Shown: piece after piece, positions 24,753 through 35,226 of the stretch | How the letters are laid out: each line of letters opens with the position of its first letter | Position numbering within the stretch: position 1 is the stretch's first letter | NCBI GenBank assembly: GCA_001769385.1 | Contig: MEPB01000100.1 | Coordinates: 1 to 58,217 of the forward strand | Reading direction: 5' to 3' | DNA: 58,217 nt | Origin: Bacteroidetes bacterium RIFCSPLOWO2_12_FULL_35_15 | Lineage (GTDB): Bacteria > Bacteroidota > Bacteroidia > 2-12-FULL-35-15 | The notes under the pieces: generated by a model | Seen by the model: the letters and a program-made list of their open reading frames with translations, nothing else | Database searches by the model: none | What the model was told of the DNA's origin: nothing | Translations under genes and position numbers: made by a program

Positions 24753-25703
24753 TTGAACTCAATCAATCAACAACCCTTACAGCAGTTTACCCATCTGGAG
24801 TTAATTGCAAAAAAAGTGGTAGAGGGCTTTATAACAGGTCTTCACAAAAGTCCCTTCCATGGCTTTAGTGTTGAATTTGCGGAGCATCGTCTTTATAACA
24901 AAGGGGAAGCAACAAAACATATTGATTGGAAATTATTCGGACGAACGGATAAATTATTTGTAAAACGATTCGAAGAAGAAACCAATTTACGTTGTCAAAT
25001 TATCATTGATGATTCGTCCTCTATGTATTTCCCTGTTGTCGCTAACAACTCCCTCTCCTTCGGAGAGGGCCGGGGTGAGGTAAATAAGATCACCTTTTCT
25101 GCATACTGCGCGGCTGCATTAATTGAACTATTGAAGCGCCAACGTGATGCAGTTGGATTAAGTATTTTTTCTGAAAAGATCGAAGTACATACACCTGCAA
25201 AATCAAGTTCATTACATCACAAAATGTTGTTCCATGAATTGGAAAAACTAATTCAACCACATGATGTAAAAACTCACAAAAAGACTTCAGCCATTGAAGC
25301 CTTACATCAAATAGCCGAAGCCATTCACAAACGTTCGTTGGTAATAATATTCAGCGATATGATGGATTCAAAAGCCAATTCTGAAGAATTATTTTCTGCC
25401 TTACAGCATTTAAAACACAACAAACATGAAGTGATCTTATTTCATGTTACCGACAAACAAAAAGAACTGGATTTCGATTTTGATAATCGACCCTACCGAT
25501 TTGTGGATATGGAAACAGGAGAAGAAGTAAAATTACATCCTAACGAGATCAAAGAAACCTACCAACACTCCATGGCTGATTTCAGAAAAAATTTAATTCT
25601 GAAATGCGGACAATATAAAATTGATTTTGTGGAAGCCGATATCAACGAAGGCTTTGAAAAAGTGTTACTCCCTTACCTTTTGAAGAGAACAAGAATGATG
25701 TAA
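24753..25703 (+). CDS. DUF58 (VWA-like) protein with repeat-derived in-frame insertion
   Basis: About 316 residues. The family core is clear: LELIAKKVVEGFITGLHKSPFHGFSVEFAEHRLYNKGEATKHIDWKLFGRTDKLFVKRFEEETNLRCQIIIDDSSSMYFP. The Asp-x-Ser-x-Ser metal site is seen as DDSSS, followed by LVIIFSDMMDS. These cytosolic proteins usually work with a MoxR AAA ATPase, which is not adjacent here. No ATG is available: only TTG codons at 24753, 24741 or 24693 precede the domain, so the start is uncertain. Residues ~98-109 (ANNSLSFGEGRGEV) are encoded by a palindromic element with stem CCCTCTCC-TTC-GGAGAGGG. The family normally runs straight from SSSMYFP to KI-FSAYCAAALIELL. Confidence 0.8.
   Translation: MNSINQQPLQQFTHLELIAKKVVEGFITGLHKSPFHGFSVEFAEHRLYNKGEATKHIDWKLFGRTDKLFVKRFEEETNLRCQIIIDDSSSMYFPVVANNSLSFGEGRGEVNKITFSAYCAAALIELLKRQRDAVGLSIFSEKIEVHTPAKSSSLHHKMLFHELEKLIQPHDVKTHKKTSAIEALHQIAEAIHKRSLVIIFSDMMDSKANSEELFSALQHLKHNKHEVILFHVTDKQKELDFDFDNRPYRFVDMETGEEVKLHPNEIKETYQHSMADFRKNLILKCGQYKIDFVEADINEGFEKVLLPYLLKRTRMM
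25048..25082. repeat. Palindromic element inside the DUF58 reading frame
   Basis: A perfect 8-bp hairpin CCCTCTCC-TTC-GGAGAGGG (25051-25069) followed by CCGGGGTGAGG. It keeps the frame and encodes NSLSFGEGRGEV. This class is otherwise intergenic in the window. Confidence 0.8.
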
Positions 25704-25741
25704 GATTATTTTTGTGTAGATTTATTATCAAATAACAATTA

Positions 25742-27184
25742 ATGAAATTTTTTATTAATATAGCTCTGCTAATTTGCGCATTTGCTTTGCAAGCAAATGC
25801 ACAAATTTATTTTAATAATTTGTATGATTATGATCGGGCTTCAATCTATAATAATGCTGCAGGAACATCTTATGAATACAACAATGGCGATTACTTAATT
25901 ACCGGACAAAAATATTATTCTTTTTCATTTGGTGCTTTGTTTTTCATTAGGACAAACGCTAATGGAGATACTGTTTATACAAAGCGCTACCCTAAGGCAA
26001 ATTGTTCCTATTATACAGGTGCATCCAACTCATTAATAAAATGTTCTGATGGTAATTTAGCTCAGGCAGGTGCATATATTGATAGCAGTAACACTTACCC
26101 AGATGCCTTATTAATAAAACTCACCGAGGATGGAGATACTTTGTGGACAAAAACCTATGGAGGTGCAAATTTTGATAATGCGAACATTGTATGTCAAACC
26201 CCTGATAGTGGTTTTGTATTAATGGGAGTAACGCAAAGTTACAGCAATGGTCCATCTTCCGATTTTTATTTAATTAAAACGGACAAAAACGGAATTTTCC
26301 AATGGCAAAAGGTTTATGGAACAACAGCAGCAGAAGATTGTGTTTCAGGTCAAATTACATTGGATGGAGGGTATATTTTATCCGGAAGTAAATCAATCAA
26401 CAGTACTACAAGTAACTTTTACATTGTAAAAACAGATTTTATGGGGAATCTGCAATGGCAAAAATCTTACACTACTTCTAATGGAATTTGTTTTATTAAA
26501 CAATTAGCAGACAGCAGCTATCTGCTTACTGGAGCGCAAAGCATTATAGGAATGGGATATCAGGCTACTATTTTAAAAGTGAATAAGCTTGGAAATTTTA
26601 TTTGGCAAAAAAATTATGGAGGAAGTACTGATGATTGGTTTTATTCAAAACCAATCATATTAAATGATGGAAGTATAATTGCTGGTGGTCAACAAATGGT
26701 AGGCGGCAAACCCTTCGGATTATTAATTAAAACAGATAGTTTGGGTAACCAACAATGGTTACGTACCTATTATGCGAATCCAAGTAATGCCAATTATGTT
26801 TATGATGTAAAACATACCAGTGACAATGGATTTATATTGACGGGTTCTGGTAATGTTACAGGGCAGGATGCCTGGGTAGTAAAAGTCGACAGCAACGGTT
26901 GTGAAGTTGCTAATTGTAATGTAGGAATAAATGAATTTAAAAATGAAAATTATAAATTGCAGATTTGCCCAAACCCAGCAAAAATTGAAATTACAGTTGA
27001 ACTAAGCAATTCAACAATTACAGATTATGTAATTGAAATTAGAAATGTGTTAGGGGAATTACAAAAAACAGAAGTGCAAAATTCGATTATAAATATTTCT
27101 CAATTTGCTTCAGGCATTTATTTTATTACCGCAATTAATAAAGATGGAAAAATAAGAGTGGGGGAGAAATTTGTGAAGGAATAA
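25742..27184 (+). CDS. Secreted beta-propeller-like protein with T9SS type A sorting domain
   Basis: 480 residues. Signal peptide 1-20 (ends LQANA). Residues ~40-385 consist of about six repeats with the pattern DGGYILSGS-x(10)-FYIVKTD-x-x-GNLQWQKSYG, as in delta-60/Kelch-like propeller proteins of this phylum. T9SS type A tail from about 400 (LQICPNPAKIEITVEL...GIYFITAINKDGKIRVGEKFVKE). No catalytic site is visible; probably a surface or released structural or binding protein. It follows the DUF58 gene after 38 bp, but the two are not obviously linked in function. Confidence 0.8.
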   Translation: MKFFINIALLICAFALQANAQIYFNNLYDYDRASIYNNAAGTSYEYNNGDYLITGQKYYSFSFGALFFIRTNANGDTVYTKRYPKANCSYYTGASNSLIKCSDGNLAQAGAYIDSSNTYPDALLIKLTEDGDTLWTKTYGGANFDNANIVCQTPDSGFVLMGVTQSYSNGPSSDFYLIKTDKNGIFQWQKVYGTTAAEDCVSGQITLDGGYILSGSKSINSTTSNFYIVKTDFMGNLQWQKSYTTSNGICFIKQLADSSYLLTGAQSIIGMGYQATILKVNKLGNFIWQKNYGGSTDDWFYSKPIILNDGSIIAGGQQMVGGKPFGLLIKTDSLGNQQWLRTYYANPSNANYVYDVKHTSDNGFILTGSGNVTGQDAWVVKVDSNGCEVANCNVGINEFKNENYKLQICPNPAKIEITVELSNSTITDYVIEIRNVLGELQKTEVQNSIINISQFASGIYFITAINKDGKIRVGEKFVKE

Positions 27185-27624
27185 AGGTTACTAATAAACG
27201 AATGGTAATGAATTAACGAAATGAAAATATTATTATTGTTAGACAATCATTTGTCTTAATAAGTATAAAGATCTCTCCGCTGCGGTCGAGATGACAACAC
27301 GCAGATTCGTATATTCGTAAAATTTCGTATTTCGTAGATTAGTAGTTTAGTAATTATAATTAGTAGCCATTAGATATTCATAATCACACGTACATTGTCA
27401 TTCCGACCTTAGGAGGAATCTTGTTACTTTATAAAAAAAATTTCTACTATGAAACTAAGTGCAAAAAAATCTGTCAGTTCTTCAATTTTAATTATCTTTT
27501 TATGAAAAAATAAATTAATTACTCCAAAGCAACCTTAAATCCTTTTTTAACATCTATTTTGTGTCCTCCTGATTTAGAGTTTTTTTTCTATATTTGTTAG
27601 GATAAAACTAATACTCCAATTATT
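27185..27624. repeat. Gene-free gap with three dispersed repeat types
   Basis: 440 bp. GATCTCTCCGCTGCGGTCGA with GATGACA (about 27270-27295); ATTCGTATATTCGTAAAATT with TTCGTAGATT (27304-27340); TCATTCCGACCTTAGGAGGA (27396-) as in 11559-11610. At the right end TATATTTG (27589-27596) matches a -7 box for the next gene, 28 nt before its ATG. The nearest TTTTG (27557-27561) is 27 nt further up, too far for a good promoter. Confidence 0.55.
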
Positions 27625-27993
27625 ATGAAATATCTTAAACTGACATTTCTTGCTTTCTCGTGTTTTTTTATTTGTTCTGTTTCAAAAGGACAATCATCAA
27701 AACAGAATCCGAAGATCACAAAAACTGCCTATTATTATTCCTTTGAAGGAGCTAAATCTCTTTCGGATGTTGAAGTTCTGAAGGATGAACTATTCGCATT
27801 GAAAGGCGTTACGGAATTTAAACCAATCTTTAAATTCGAAAAAAACGCGGCACAAATAATTGTTATAGTTAAAGAAAAGGAGAGAACATCTGAAGGGGAT
27901 AAATTATTTGAAATTACAGATCTAAAAAAGATTTTAATAAAACATGGATATGCTCCCCTTGAATTAACAATGGAATCATTACCCATCGAATAA
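27625..27993 (+). CDS. Small exported protein of unknown function
   Basis: 122 residues; I do not recognise it firmly. Signal peptide 1-22 (FICSVSKGQ). The mature part is an alpha/beta sandwich with a beta-alpha-beta feel: TKTAYYYSFEGAKSLSDVEVLKDELFALKGVTEFKPIFKFEKNAAQIIVIVKE..., which resembles a heavy-metal-associated fold without the Cys pair. It has a possible -7 box at 27589-27596. It ends 37 bp before the giant T9SS protein on the same strand. Confidence 0.6.
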   Translation: MKYLKLTFLAFSCFFICSVSKGQSSKQNPKITKTAYYYSFEGAKSLSDVEVLKDELFALKGVTEFKPIFKFEKNAAQIIVIVKEKERTSEGDKLFEITDLKKILIKHGYAPLELTMESLPIE

Positions 27994-28030
27994 GACATTT
28001 TTATTGTTTTTTGCAAATACTCTCCAAACT

Positions 28031-31000
28031 ATGAAAAAATTAATACTAATTTTTTTACTCTTTTCTATTCAGTGTAAAACTATTTTCGCCCAATCCGACA
28101 ATTGCTCCACCGCAACATTAATAGGTGTTACCGCAAATTGTTCTTCACCTACAAATGGGACTACCATTGGGGCAACAGCAAGTATAGCGGGTTGTGTTGG
28201 TAATGCGGATGACGATGTATGGTATAAATTTGTCGCGACAAGTACCAGCCAGGTAATTACTGTAAGTCCAAGTGCAACCATGGATCCTGTTGTTCAACTA
28301 TTTTCAGGAACCTGTTCTACACTTATTTCATTGTATTGTGAAGATGTTGGATTTTCAGGAGGAGCTGAAACCATTTATTCAACCGGATTAACAATTGGAG
28401 CAACTTATACCGTTCGGGTTTATAATTATGCAGCAGGTGCCGGCTCCGGAACATTTACTATTTGTGTTACTAATCCTCCTGCTGCCCCCGGCAATGATTT
28501 TTGTGGTGGCGCAGTAAGTTTGCCTGTCAACTTAGCTTGCGTTAATACAGCTGGAACCACAGTTGGCGCAACACAATCTTATGTAGGATGTGCAGGAACA
28601 GCCGATGATGATGTGTGGTATAAATTCGTAGCTACTAATTCTACTGCAACTATCACTGTTGATCCCTCCAACACCATGGATGCTGTTGCTGAAATGTATT
28701 CAGGAGCATGTGCCACTTTAAATTCAATGGATTGTCAGGATGTTGGATTTACGAATGGTAATGAAGTAATTAGTGCTGTTGGTTTAGTTGCAGGAAACAC
28801 CTATTACGTCAGGGTTTATGATTACTATGGTGGAAATGGTGGTGGAACATTTAATATTTGTGTGTCTGGTCCTGCAGCATCAGGAATACCTACCAATGAT
28901 GAACCTTGTAATGCTATTGCTTTACCTGCTGTTACATCCGATTGTAATTATTTGCAATTCACAACAACCGGTGCTACCGCATCAGTTGGTGCTACTCCTA
29001 TTCCATCTGCTTGTGTTGGAGGTTCTGCTCCGCAACAAGGAGGTTTTGTTGCAACAAGTCATGATGTATGGTTTAAGGTAATTGCTCCTGCAAACGGACA
29101 ATTAACCATAACACCTCAACCGGGTTATGGAATCAATGATGGTGTTATGGTTTTGTATAGCGGAACCTGCGGAGCCCTGGTACAAATTGCCTGTTCAGAT
29201 GACAATAATTATCCCGGTGCTCCGAATGATCTTAAACCTTATATTTCAAGAACGGGATTAACTCCGGGAACTACTTATTACATAAGGTATTTCGGATGGG
29301 GCACCAGCTTCGGAAATTTTGGAATTTGCATTTCATCTCCTACCAACGATTTTTGTTCAACAGCATTATATATCTGTGATTTAAATGGATACAGTGCTTC
29401 TACCAGTGCGGCATATACTCCGGACCGACCCGGTAATATGTTCGGTAATAATGAAACAGCAGCTGGTGTTGATCAACCGAATGGAACAAATACCGGTGGA
29501 ATTTTTGGTCAGGGTGGCGCATGGGGGACCGGATCTGCTTTTTATGATGTAAATATCAATAATAATTCCTGGATCAGATTCACGGCATCTGCAACTTCTG
29601 CGGTATTAAGCGTTACAATAGGAAATTGCTGGGTAGGAGCTTATCCTTCCGGAGGAATCCAAATGCAAATATTTTCCGGTACTAATTGCACCAGCTTTAC
29701 TCCTGTTTCTAATTTCGAAGAAAACTCGACAGGATTTACTATCACTGCAAACGGACTAACCATTGGAAATGATTATTACTTAATGGTCGATGGCTATGCA
29801 GGCGATATTTGTAACTATACGATAACAGCCAATTCAGGAGTTCTATTTCCTGCAATTACTGCTTCTCCGTCAGCCGTATGTGCAGGAAGCAGTACAACAT
29901 TAACGGCTCCAAACGGAGCAACAAGTTATCTTTGGTCACCAGGAGGAGAAATAACTCAAAGTATTGTTCCTACTCCATCATCGACAACAACCTACACTTG
30001 TATTGTATCCGGTGTTTGTGGATCCAAACAAACATTAACCAAAACAATTACTGTAAATCAATTGCCTTCCATGACAAGTACGGCATCACCCGCTGCTATA
30101 TGCAGTGGTGGAACAGTTAGTGTTCCTTTGTCTGCCAGTCCTGCCTCCAGCTTTACCTGGATCGCTGCGAATAATGGAAGTACACTTGGAGAGAGTCTTA
30201 CCACTCAAAGTTCAAGTACGTTAAGTAATACAATAACCAGTTCTTCCACTTCTCCGCAAGTAGTATCCTATACAGTAACTCCAACATCAACTGTTGGATC
30301 TTGTCCCGGTACGCCTCAAACAGTTAGTGTAACTGTTAATCCAACTCCAACGGTTTCTGCTGCCGGATCAGCTCAAAGTGTTTGTGCAACTACTGCTACG
30401 TTAGCCGGAAATACACCAACAGTAGGTACTGGAGCATGGACACTTATTAGCGGAAGCGGGGTTATCACTTCTCCTACTTCCCCAAATTCAGGAGTTACCG
30501 GTTTGGGAACGGGAGCAAATGTTTTTCAATGGGCCATCTCCAATTCACCTTGTACTCCTTCTACAAGTCAGGTAACAATTACACGAGTTGCTAATCCAAC
30601 TGTATCTGCAGCAGGATCAAACCAGACAGTGTGTACCACTTTTGCTACACTTGCAGGCAACAATGCAACTACCGGTTCTGGATTATGGACATTAGTTAGT
30701 GGAAGTGGAAGTATCACCACACCTTCCTCAGCTACCTCCGGAGTAACAGGATTAGGTATTGGAGCAAATGTTTTTCAATGGACAATCTCCAATTCTCCTT
30801 GCTTATCTTCATCCAGCCAGGTAACCATAACAAATACAGGTGGTCCTCCAACAACTGCTGCTGCAGGATCAGCTCAAAATGTGTGTGCAACAACTGCAAC
30901 CTTAAGCGGAAATCCACCAGTGGTAGGGACAGGTTTATGGACGCTTGTTAGCGGAAGCGGAAGTATCACCTCTCCAACTTCACCCAACTCAGGAGTTACC

Positions 31001-34000
31001 GGTTTAGGCACCGGAGCAAATGTGTTTCAGTGGACGATCAGCAATGCTCCCTGCACACCTTCATCAAGTCAGGTAACTATTACCGGTGTTGCAAATCCAA
31101 CTGTTTCTGCAGCCGGATCTGATCAATCCATTTGCAGTACTTCTGCCACACTTGCCGGAAATACTCCTGCTGCCGGATCAGGTTTATGGACATTAGTAAG
31201 TGGTAGCGGATCAATCACATCGCCTTCTTCTCCAAATTCAGGAGTAACCGGATTGGGAGCAGGAACAAATGTTTTTCAATGGACAATTTCAAATTCGCCT
31301 TGTTCTTCTTCGCAAAGTACAGTTACAATTACAAATACCGGTGGACCAACAACTGCCAATGCCGGTGCAACTCAAAATGTGTGTGCAACCACTGCAACCT
31401 TAAATGGAAATTCACCCCTAGTAGGAACTGGTTTGTGGTCATTGATCAGCGGAAGCGGAACGATCACTTCTCCAGCTTCACCTAACTCCGGAGTTACCGG
31501 TTTAGGAACAGGAGCAAATATATTTCAGTGGACGATCAGCAATGCTCCCTGTACAGCTTCAACAAGCCAGGTAACTATTACCGGTGTTGCAAATCCAACT
31601 GTTTCTGCAGCCGGATCTGATCAATCCATTTGCAGTACTTCGGCTACACTTACCGGAAATACTCCTGCTGCCGGAACAGGTTTATGGACATTAGTAAGCG
31701 GGACAGGAACCATCACATCGCCTTCTTCACCAAATTCGGGAGTAACAGGATTGGGAGCAGGAGCAAATGTATTTCAATGGACAATTTCAAATTCACCTTG
31801 TTCTTCTTCGCAAAGTACAGTTACAATTACAAACACTGGAGGACCAACAACTTCTAATGCCGGTGCAACTCAAAATGTGTGTGCAACCACTGCAACCTTA
31901 AATGGAAATTCACCCTTAGTAGGAACAGGTTTATGGTCATTGGTTAGCGGAAGCGGAACAATCACTTCTCCGGCTTCACCTAACTCAGGAGTTACCGGAT
32001 TAGGAACCGGTGCAAATGTGTTTCAATGGACAATCAGTAATGGTCCTTGTACACCATCAACAAGCCAGGTAACAATTACCGGTGTTGCTGCGCCAACAGT
32101 TTCAGTTGCCGGATCAAATCAAACAATATGTAGCAGCTCAGCTACACTTGCTGGAAATACACCAATCGTTGGCACTGGAACATGGTCATTAGTGAGTGGA
32201 TTTGGGATACTAATTTCACCTTCTTCACCCAACTCTCTTGTTATTGGATTAGGCACAGGAGCAAATGTTTTTCAATGGACCATTTCAAATTCGCCTTGTT
32301 CTTCTTCGCAAAGTACAGTTACAATTACGAATACAGATGGCCCTACTACTTCAGTTGCAGGATCGGATCAAAGTGTTTGTGCAACTACTGCAACATTAAA
32401 TGGAAATTCACCAACAGTCGGAACAGGATTGTGGTCATTGATCAGCGGAAGCGGAACCATCACCTCTCCAACTTCACCTAACTCAGGAGTTACAGGTTTA
32501 GGCACAGGAGCGAATGTGTTTCAATGGACGATCAGCAATGCTCCTTGTACACCTTCATCCAGTCAGGTAACTATTACAGGAATTGCAAATCCTACTGTTT
32601 CAGCTGCCGGATCAAATCAAACTATTTGCAGTACTTCTGCCACACTTGCCGGAAATACACCGACAACAGGAACAGGATCCTGGACCTTAGTAAGTGGAAG
32701 CGGAACTATCACAACATCGTCTTCACCAAATTCGGGAGTTACCGGTTTGGGAACCGGAGCCAATGTATTTCAGTGGACCATCTCCAATTCACCCTGTTCT
32801 TCTTCTTCCAGCACAGTTACAATTACTAATACCGGTGGACCAACAACTTCTATTGCCGGAGCTAATCAAAATGTTTGCGTGGCAACTGCTACATTAAATG
32901 GGAATATACCAACAGTTGGCACAGGTTTATGGACACTAATCAGCGGAAGCGGAACTATCACCTCGCCAACTTCACCTAACTCCGGAGTTACGGGTTTAGC
33001 AACAGGAGCAAATGTTTTTCAATGGACAATCAGTAATGCTCCATGTGTGGCTTCATCAAGCCAGGTAACCATCACATTAAATACTCTTCCGACAATAACT
33101 ACTGTTCCTACTTCTGCTCCCAGCAATTGCGGTCAGGCAACAGGATCATTAACCGGAGCAATTGTGAGTGGAAGTGGAATCTTGTCCTATTCATGGACTG
33201 ATGCATCTAACAGCGTAGTTGGCACATCTTCGGATCTATCCAACCAACCAGCCGGCACTTATAATTTAACTGTTACTGATGCCAATGGTTGTTCGTCAAT
33301 TTTTGGACCTTACAGTATTATTAATCCCGGAGCACCAACAGCACCAACAGTAACAGCAAACAACAATTCAGTTTGTGTTGGAAATCCTATATTACTAAGT
33401 GCTTCATCAGTTTTTCCAAATCCGATTTTTAATTGGACCGGACCAAATGCAACCGGTAATTTAGCCACATTAACAATACCTTCGGCTACTTTAGCGGATT
33501 CAGGACCATATGCTGTTTCGGTTACTTCAAATGGTTGTACAGGACCGGCAACTATTGTTAACATTACTGTTTCGGCAAATCCAATAGCCACAGTAAGTTC
33601 AACAACTACAACTATTTGTTCAGGAAATACAATTAATTTAAATAGTACCGGTGGTGGAACCTATAGCTGGACAGGGCCAAATGGTTTCGCATCAAGCAAT
33701 GGAATTGATTCGATTCCTACTTCCACAATTGCTGCATCAGGCACCTATACCGTTGTTATTACTAATTCAGCAGGCTGCAAAGATACTGCTACAGTTAGTA
33801 TCGCAGTAAACCAAAGCCCTTCTACACCAATAGTGACAGCTAATGCAAATAACTTATGTAAGGGAGATAGTTTACAATTAAATAGTAATTCGACACTGGG
33901 AAGTACCTACGCATGGACAGGGCCAAATGGTTTTTCTACTTCAGTTCAAAATCCAGGTATCAATCCTGTTACCATTTTAAATTCCGGAAATTATTCGGTG

Positions 34001-35068
34001 ATCGCCTCCTTGAATAATTGTTCGAGTGCAGCTATTTCAATAGCTATTACTGTTAATACAAATCCAATAGCAACGGCTAGTTCAAGTACAACTGCACTTT
34101 GTTCGGGAGATACCATTTACTTATTAAGCACAGGCGGTGGAACCTATACATGGAATGGGCCAAATGGTTTTTCATCCGGCAATGCCAATGAAACTATTAC
34201 AAATTCTTCAGCACTTGCAACCGGAACCTATACTGTTGTAGTTGCTAATGCATCAGGCTGTTTAGATACGGCCACAGTAAACATCCTTGTTAGCCAAACA
34301 CCACCTGCAGCTATAACCTCAGATGTTGCAACTTGTGCAGGAGACACTTTGATATTAACGGCAAGCGGAACAGGAACCATAAATTGGTATAGCGATATCG
34401 CATTAACAACTTTGGTTCAGGCAAATAGTTCCACCTATTCACCAGGTATTCCATCAGGAACAATTGCAACCTATTATGTTACAGTTTCTAATAACGGATG
34501 TATAAGTACAACATCCGCAGTAACTGCCAGCAATGCAAACATTAATGCTGCTGCTATTGCAAGTGATACTACCGGGTTTGTTCCGATGAGTGTTAACTTC
34601 ACAAATTTAAGTACCGGGGTTGATGCCGGTGATAATTTCCTTTGGTTGTTTGGTGATGGCAATTCGGCAAACACCTATAATTCAAGCAATACCTATAACA
34701 GTGGCGGCAATTTTAATGTAATGCTTATTATTACAGAAACCACAACAGGATGTATGGATACCGCTTACATAAATGTAATTTATGATGGAGATTCATATAT
34801 TGTAATACCAAACATTTTTACACCGAACGATGATAATACAAATGATGTTTATACTATCCTTTCGAAAGGAATAAAAACCTTAGATGCTGAAATATACGAC
34901 CGCTGGGGATTGAAAATGTATGAATGGCATACTGTAAACGGAGGCTGGGATGGAAGAACAGCAAGTGGTGTACAAGCAAGTGATGGCACTTATTATTACA
35001 TTATCAAGGCAAAAGCATATAACGGGAAAGAATATTTTGAAAAAGGGCCATTCCAACTTACGCGATAA
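28031..35068 (+). CDS. Giant repetitive T9SS type B (CHU_C) surface protein
   Basis: 2345 residues from the ATG at 28031 ([14 protein letters not shown]); nine codons upstream are open but precede the signal peptide. Residues ~22-300: two PPC-like beta domains ([10 protein letters not shown]... [11 protein letters not shown]), then a third variant and a fourth larger beta domain to ~615. Next come Ig/PKD-like domains. Eleven 83-residue repeats (30347-33089) follow, then four further Ig-like domains with [10 protein letters not shown], and a PKD domain ([15 protein letters not shown]). The C-terminal CHU_C/gliding-associated domain ([20 protein letters not shown]...[12 protein letters not shown]...WDGRT) targets it to T9SS as a type B cargo. 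An adhesin-like role is likely. Confidence 0.88.
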   Translation: MKKLILIFLLFSIQCKTIFAQSDNCSTATLIGVTANCSSPTNGTTIGATASIAGCVGNADDDVWYKFVATSTSQVITVSPSATMDPVVQLFSGTCSTLISLYCEDVGFSGGAETIYSTGLTIGATYTVRVYNYAAGAGSGTFTICVTNPPAAPGNDFCGGAVSLPVNLACVNTAGTTVGATQSYVGCAGTADDDVWYKFVATNSTATITVDPSNTMDAVAEMYSGACATLNSMDCQDVGFTNGNEVISAVGLVAGNTYYVRVYDYYGGNGGGTFNICVSGPAASGIPTNDEPCNAIALPAVTSDCNYLQFTTTGATASVGATPIPSACVGGSAPQQGGFVATSHDVWFKVIAPANGQLTITPQPGYGINDGVMVLYSGTCGALVQIACSDDNNYPGAPNDLKPYISRTGLTPGTTYYIRYFGWGTSFGNFGICISSPTNDFCSTALYICDLNGYSASTSAAYTPDRPGNMFGNNETAAGVDQPNGTNTGGIFGQGGAWGTGSAFYDVNINNNSWIRFTASATSAVLSVTIGNCWVGAYPSGGIQMQIFSGTNCTSFTPVSNFEENSTGFTITANGLTIGNDYYLMVDGYAGDICNYTITANSGVLFPAITASPSAVCAGSSTTLTAPNGATSYLWSPGGEITQSIVPTPSSTTTYTCIVSGVCGSKQTLTKTITVNQLPSMTSTASPAAICSGGTVSVPLSASPASSFTWIAANNGSTLGESLTTQSSSTLSNTITSSSTSPQVVSYTVTPTSTVGSCPGTPQTVSVTVNPTPTVSAAGSAQSVCATTATLAGNTPTVGTGAWTLISGSGVITSPTSPNSGVTGLGTGANVFQWAISNSPCTPSTSQVTITRVANPTVSAAGSNQTVCTTFATLAGNNATTGSGLWTLVSGSGSITTPSSATSGVTGLGIGANVFQWTISNSPCLSSSSQVTITNTGGPPTTAAAGSAQNVCATTATLSGNPPVVGTGLWTLVSGSGSITSPTSPNSGVTGLGTGANVFQWTISNAPCTPSSSQVTITGVANPTVSAAGSDQSICSTSATLAGNTPAAGSGLWTLVSGSGSITSPSSPNSGVTGLGAGTNVFQWTISNSPCSSSQSTVTITNTGGPTTANAGATQNVCATTATLNGNSPLVGTGLWSLISGSGTITSPASPNSGVTGLGTGANIFQWTISNAPCTASTSQVTITGVANPTVSAAGSDQSICSTSATLTGNTPAAGTGLWTLVSGTGTITSPSSPNSGVTGLGAGANVFQWTISNSPCSSSQSTVTITNTGGPTTSNAGATQNVCATTATLNGNSPLVGTGLWSLVSGSGTITSPASPNSGVTGLGTGANVFQWTISNGPCTPSTSQVTITGVAAPTVSVAGSNQTICSSSATLAGNTPIVGTGTWSLVSGFGILISPSSPNSLVIGLGTGANVFQWTISNSPCSSSQSTVTITNTDGPTTSVAGSDQSVCATTATLNGNSPTVGTGLWSLISGSGTITSPTSPNSGVTGLGTGANVFQWTISNAPCTPSSSQVTITGIANPTVSAAGSNQTICSTSATLAGNTPTTGTGSWTLVSGSGTITTSSSPNSGVTGLGTGANVFQWTISNSPCSSSSSTVTITNTGGPTTSIAGANQNVCVATATLNGNIPTVGTGLWTLISGSGTITSPTSPNSGVTGLATGANVFQWTISNAPCVASSSQVTITLNTLPTITTVPTSAPSNCGQATGSLTGAIVSGSGILSYSWTDASNSVVGTSSDLSNQPAGTYNLTVTDANGCSSIFGPYSIINPGAPTAPTVTANNNSVCVGNPILLSASSVFPNPIFNWTGPNATGNLATLTIPSATLADSGPYAVSVTSNGCTGPATIVNITVSANPIATVSSTTTTICSGNTINLNSTGGGTYSWTGPNGFASSNGIDSIPTSTIAASGTYTVVITNSAGCKDTATVSIAVNQSPSTPIVTANANNLCKGDSLQLNSNSTLGSTYAWTGPNGFSTSVQNPGINPVTILNSGNYSVIASLNNCSSAAISIAITVNTNPIATASSSTTALCSGDTIYLLSTGGGTYTWNGPNGFSSGNANETITNSSALATGTYTVVVANASGCLDTATVNILVSQTPPAAITSDVATCAGDTLILTASGTGTINWYSDIALTTLVQANSSTYSPGIPSGTIATYYVTVSNNGCISTTSAVTASNANINAAAIASDTTGFVPMSVNFTNLSTGVDAGDNFLWLFGDGNSANTYNSSNTYNSGGNFNVMLIITETTTGCMDTAYINVIYDGDSYIVIPNIFTPNDDNTNDVYTILSKGIKTLDAEIYDRWGLKMYEWHTVNGGWDGRTASGVQASDGTYYYIIKAKAYNGKEYFEKGPFQLTR
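30347..33089 (+). repeat. Eleven tandem 249-bp coding repeats with 498-bp higher-order period
   Basis: Each unit encodes 83 residues, from PTVSAAGS to VTITGVAN or VTITNTGG, with the anchor [18 protein letters not shown]. Units alternate between two types (...ITGVAN then ...ITNTGG), giving a 498-bp period; the same sequence starts at 31101 and 31599. All eleven units keep two Cys (unit positions 13 and 69). Confidence 0.9.
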
Positions 35069-35226
35069 ATAATAAACCTTTTTTTTTAACGATGTTTTTT
35101 TATTCTGAATTAATGATTTGGAACCTTTTAAATTAAACGTAAGGGTATATATTATCAAGTCTCCGGTTGATTTTAATGCCATTTGCTAAAGATAGCTCAT
35201 TGTAACATCGCAAAAAAAGAACAAGA

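Noticed and set aside
29878-32829. Several plus-strand open frames rich in Asn, Tyr and Lys within the giant T9SS gene
   Set aside because: They are +1 frame shadows of the 83-residue repeats and recur with the same 249-bp spacing.
30347-33089. Regular repeats that could suggest a CRISPR array
   Set aside because: The period is 249 bp with no unique spacers, and the whole stretch is one open reading frame with conserved protein pattern.
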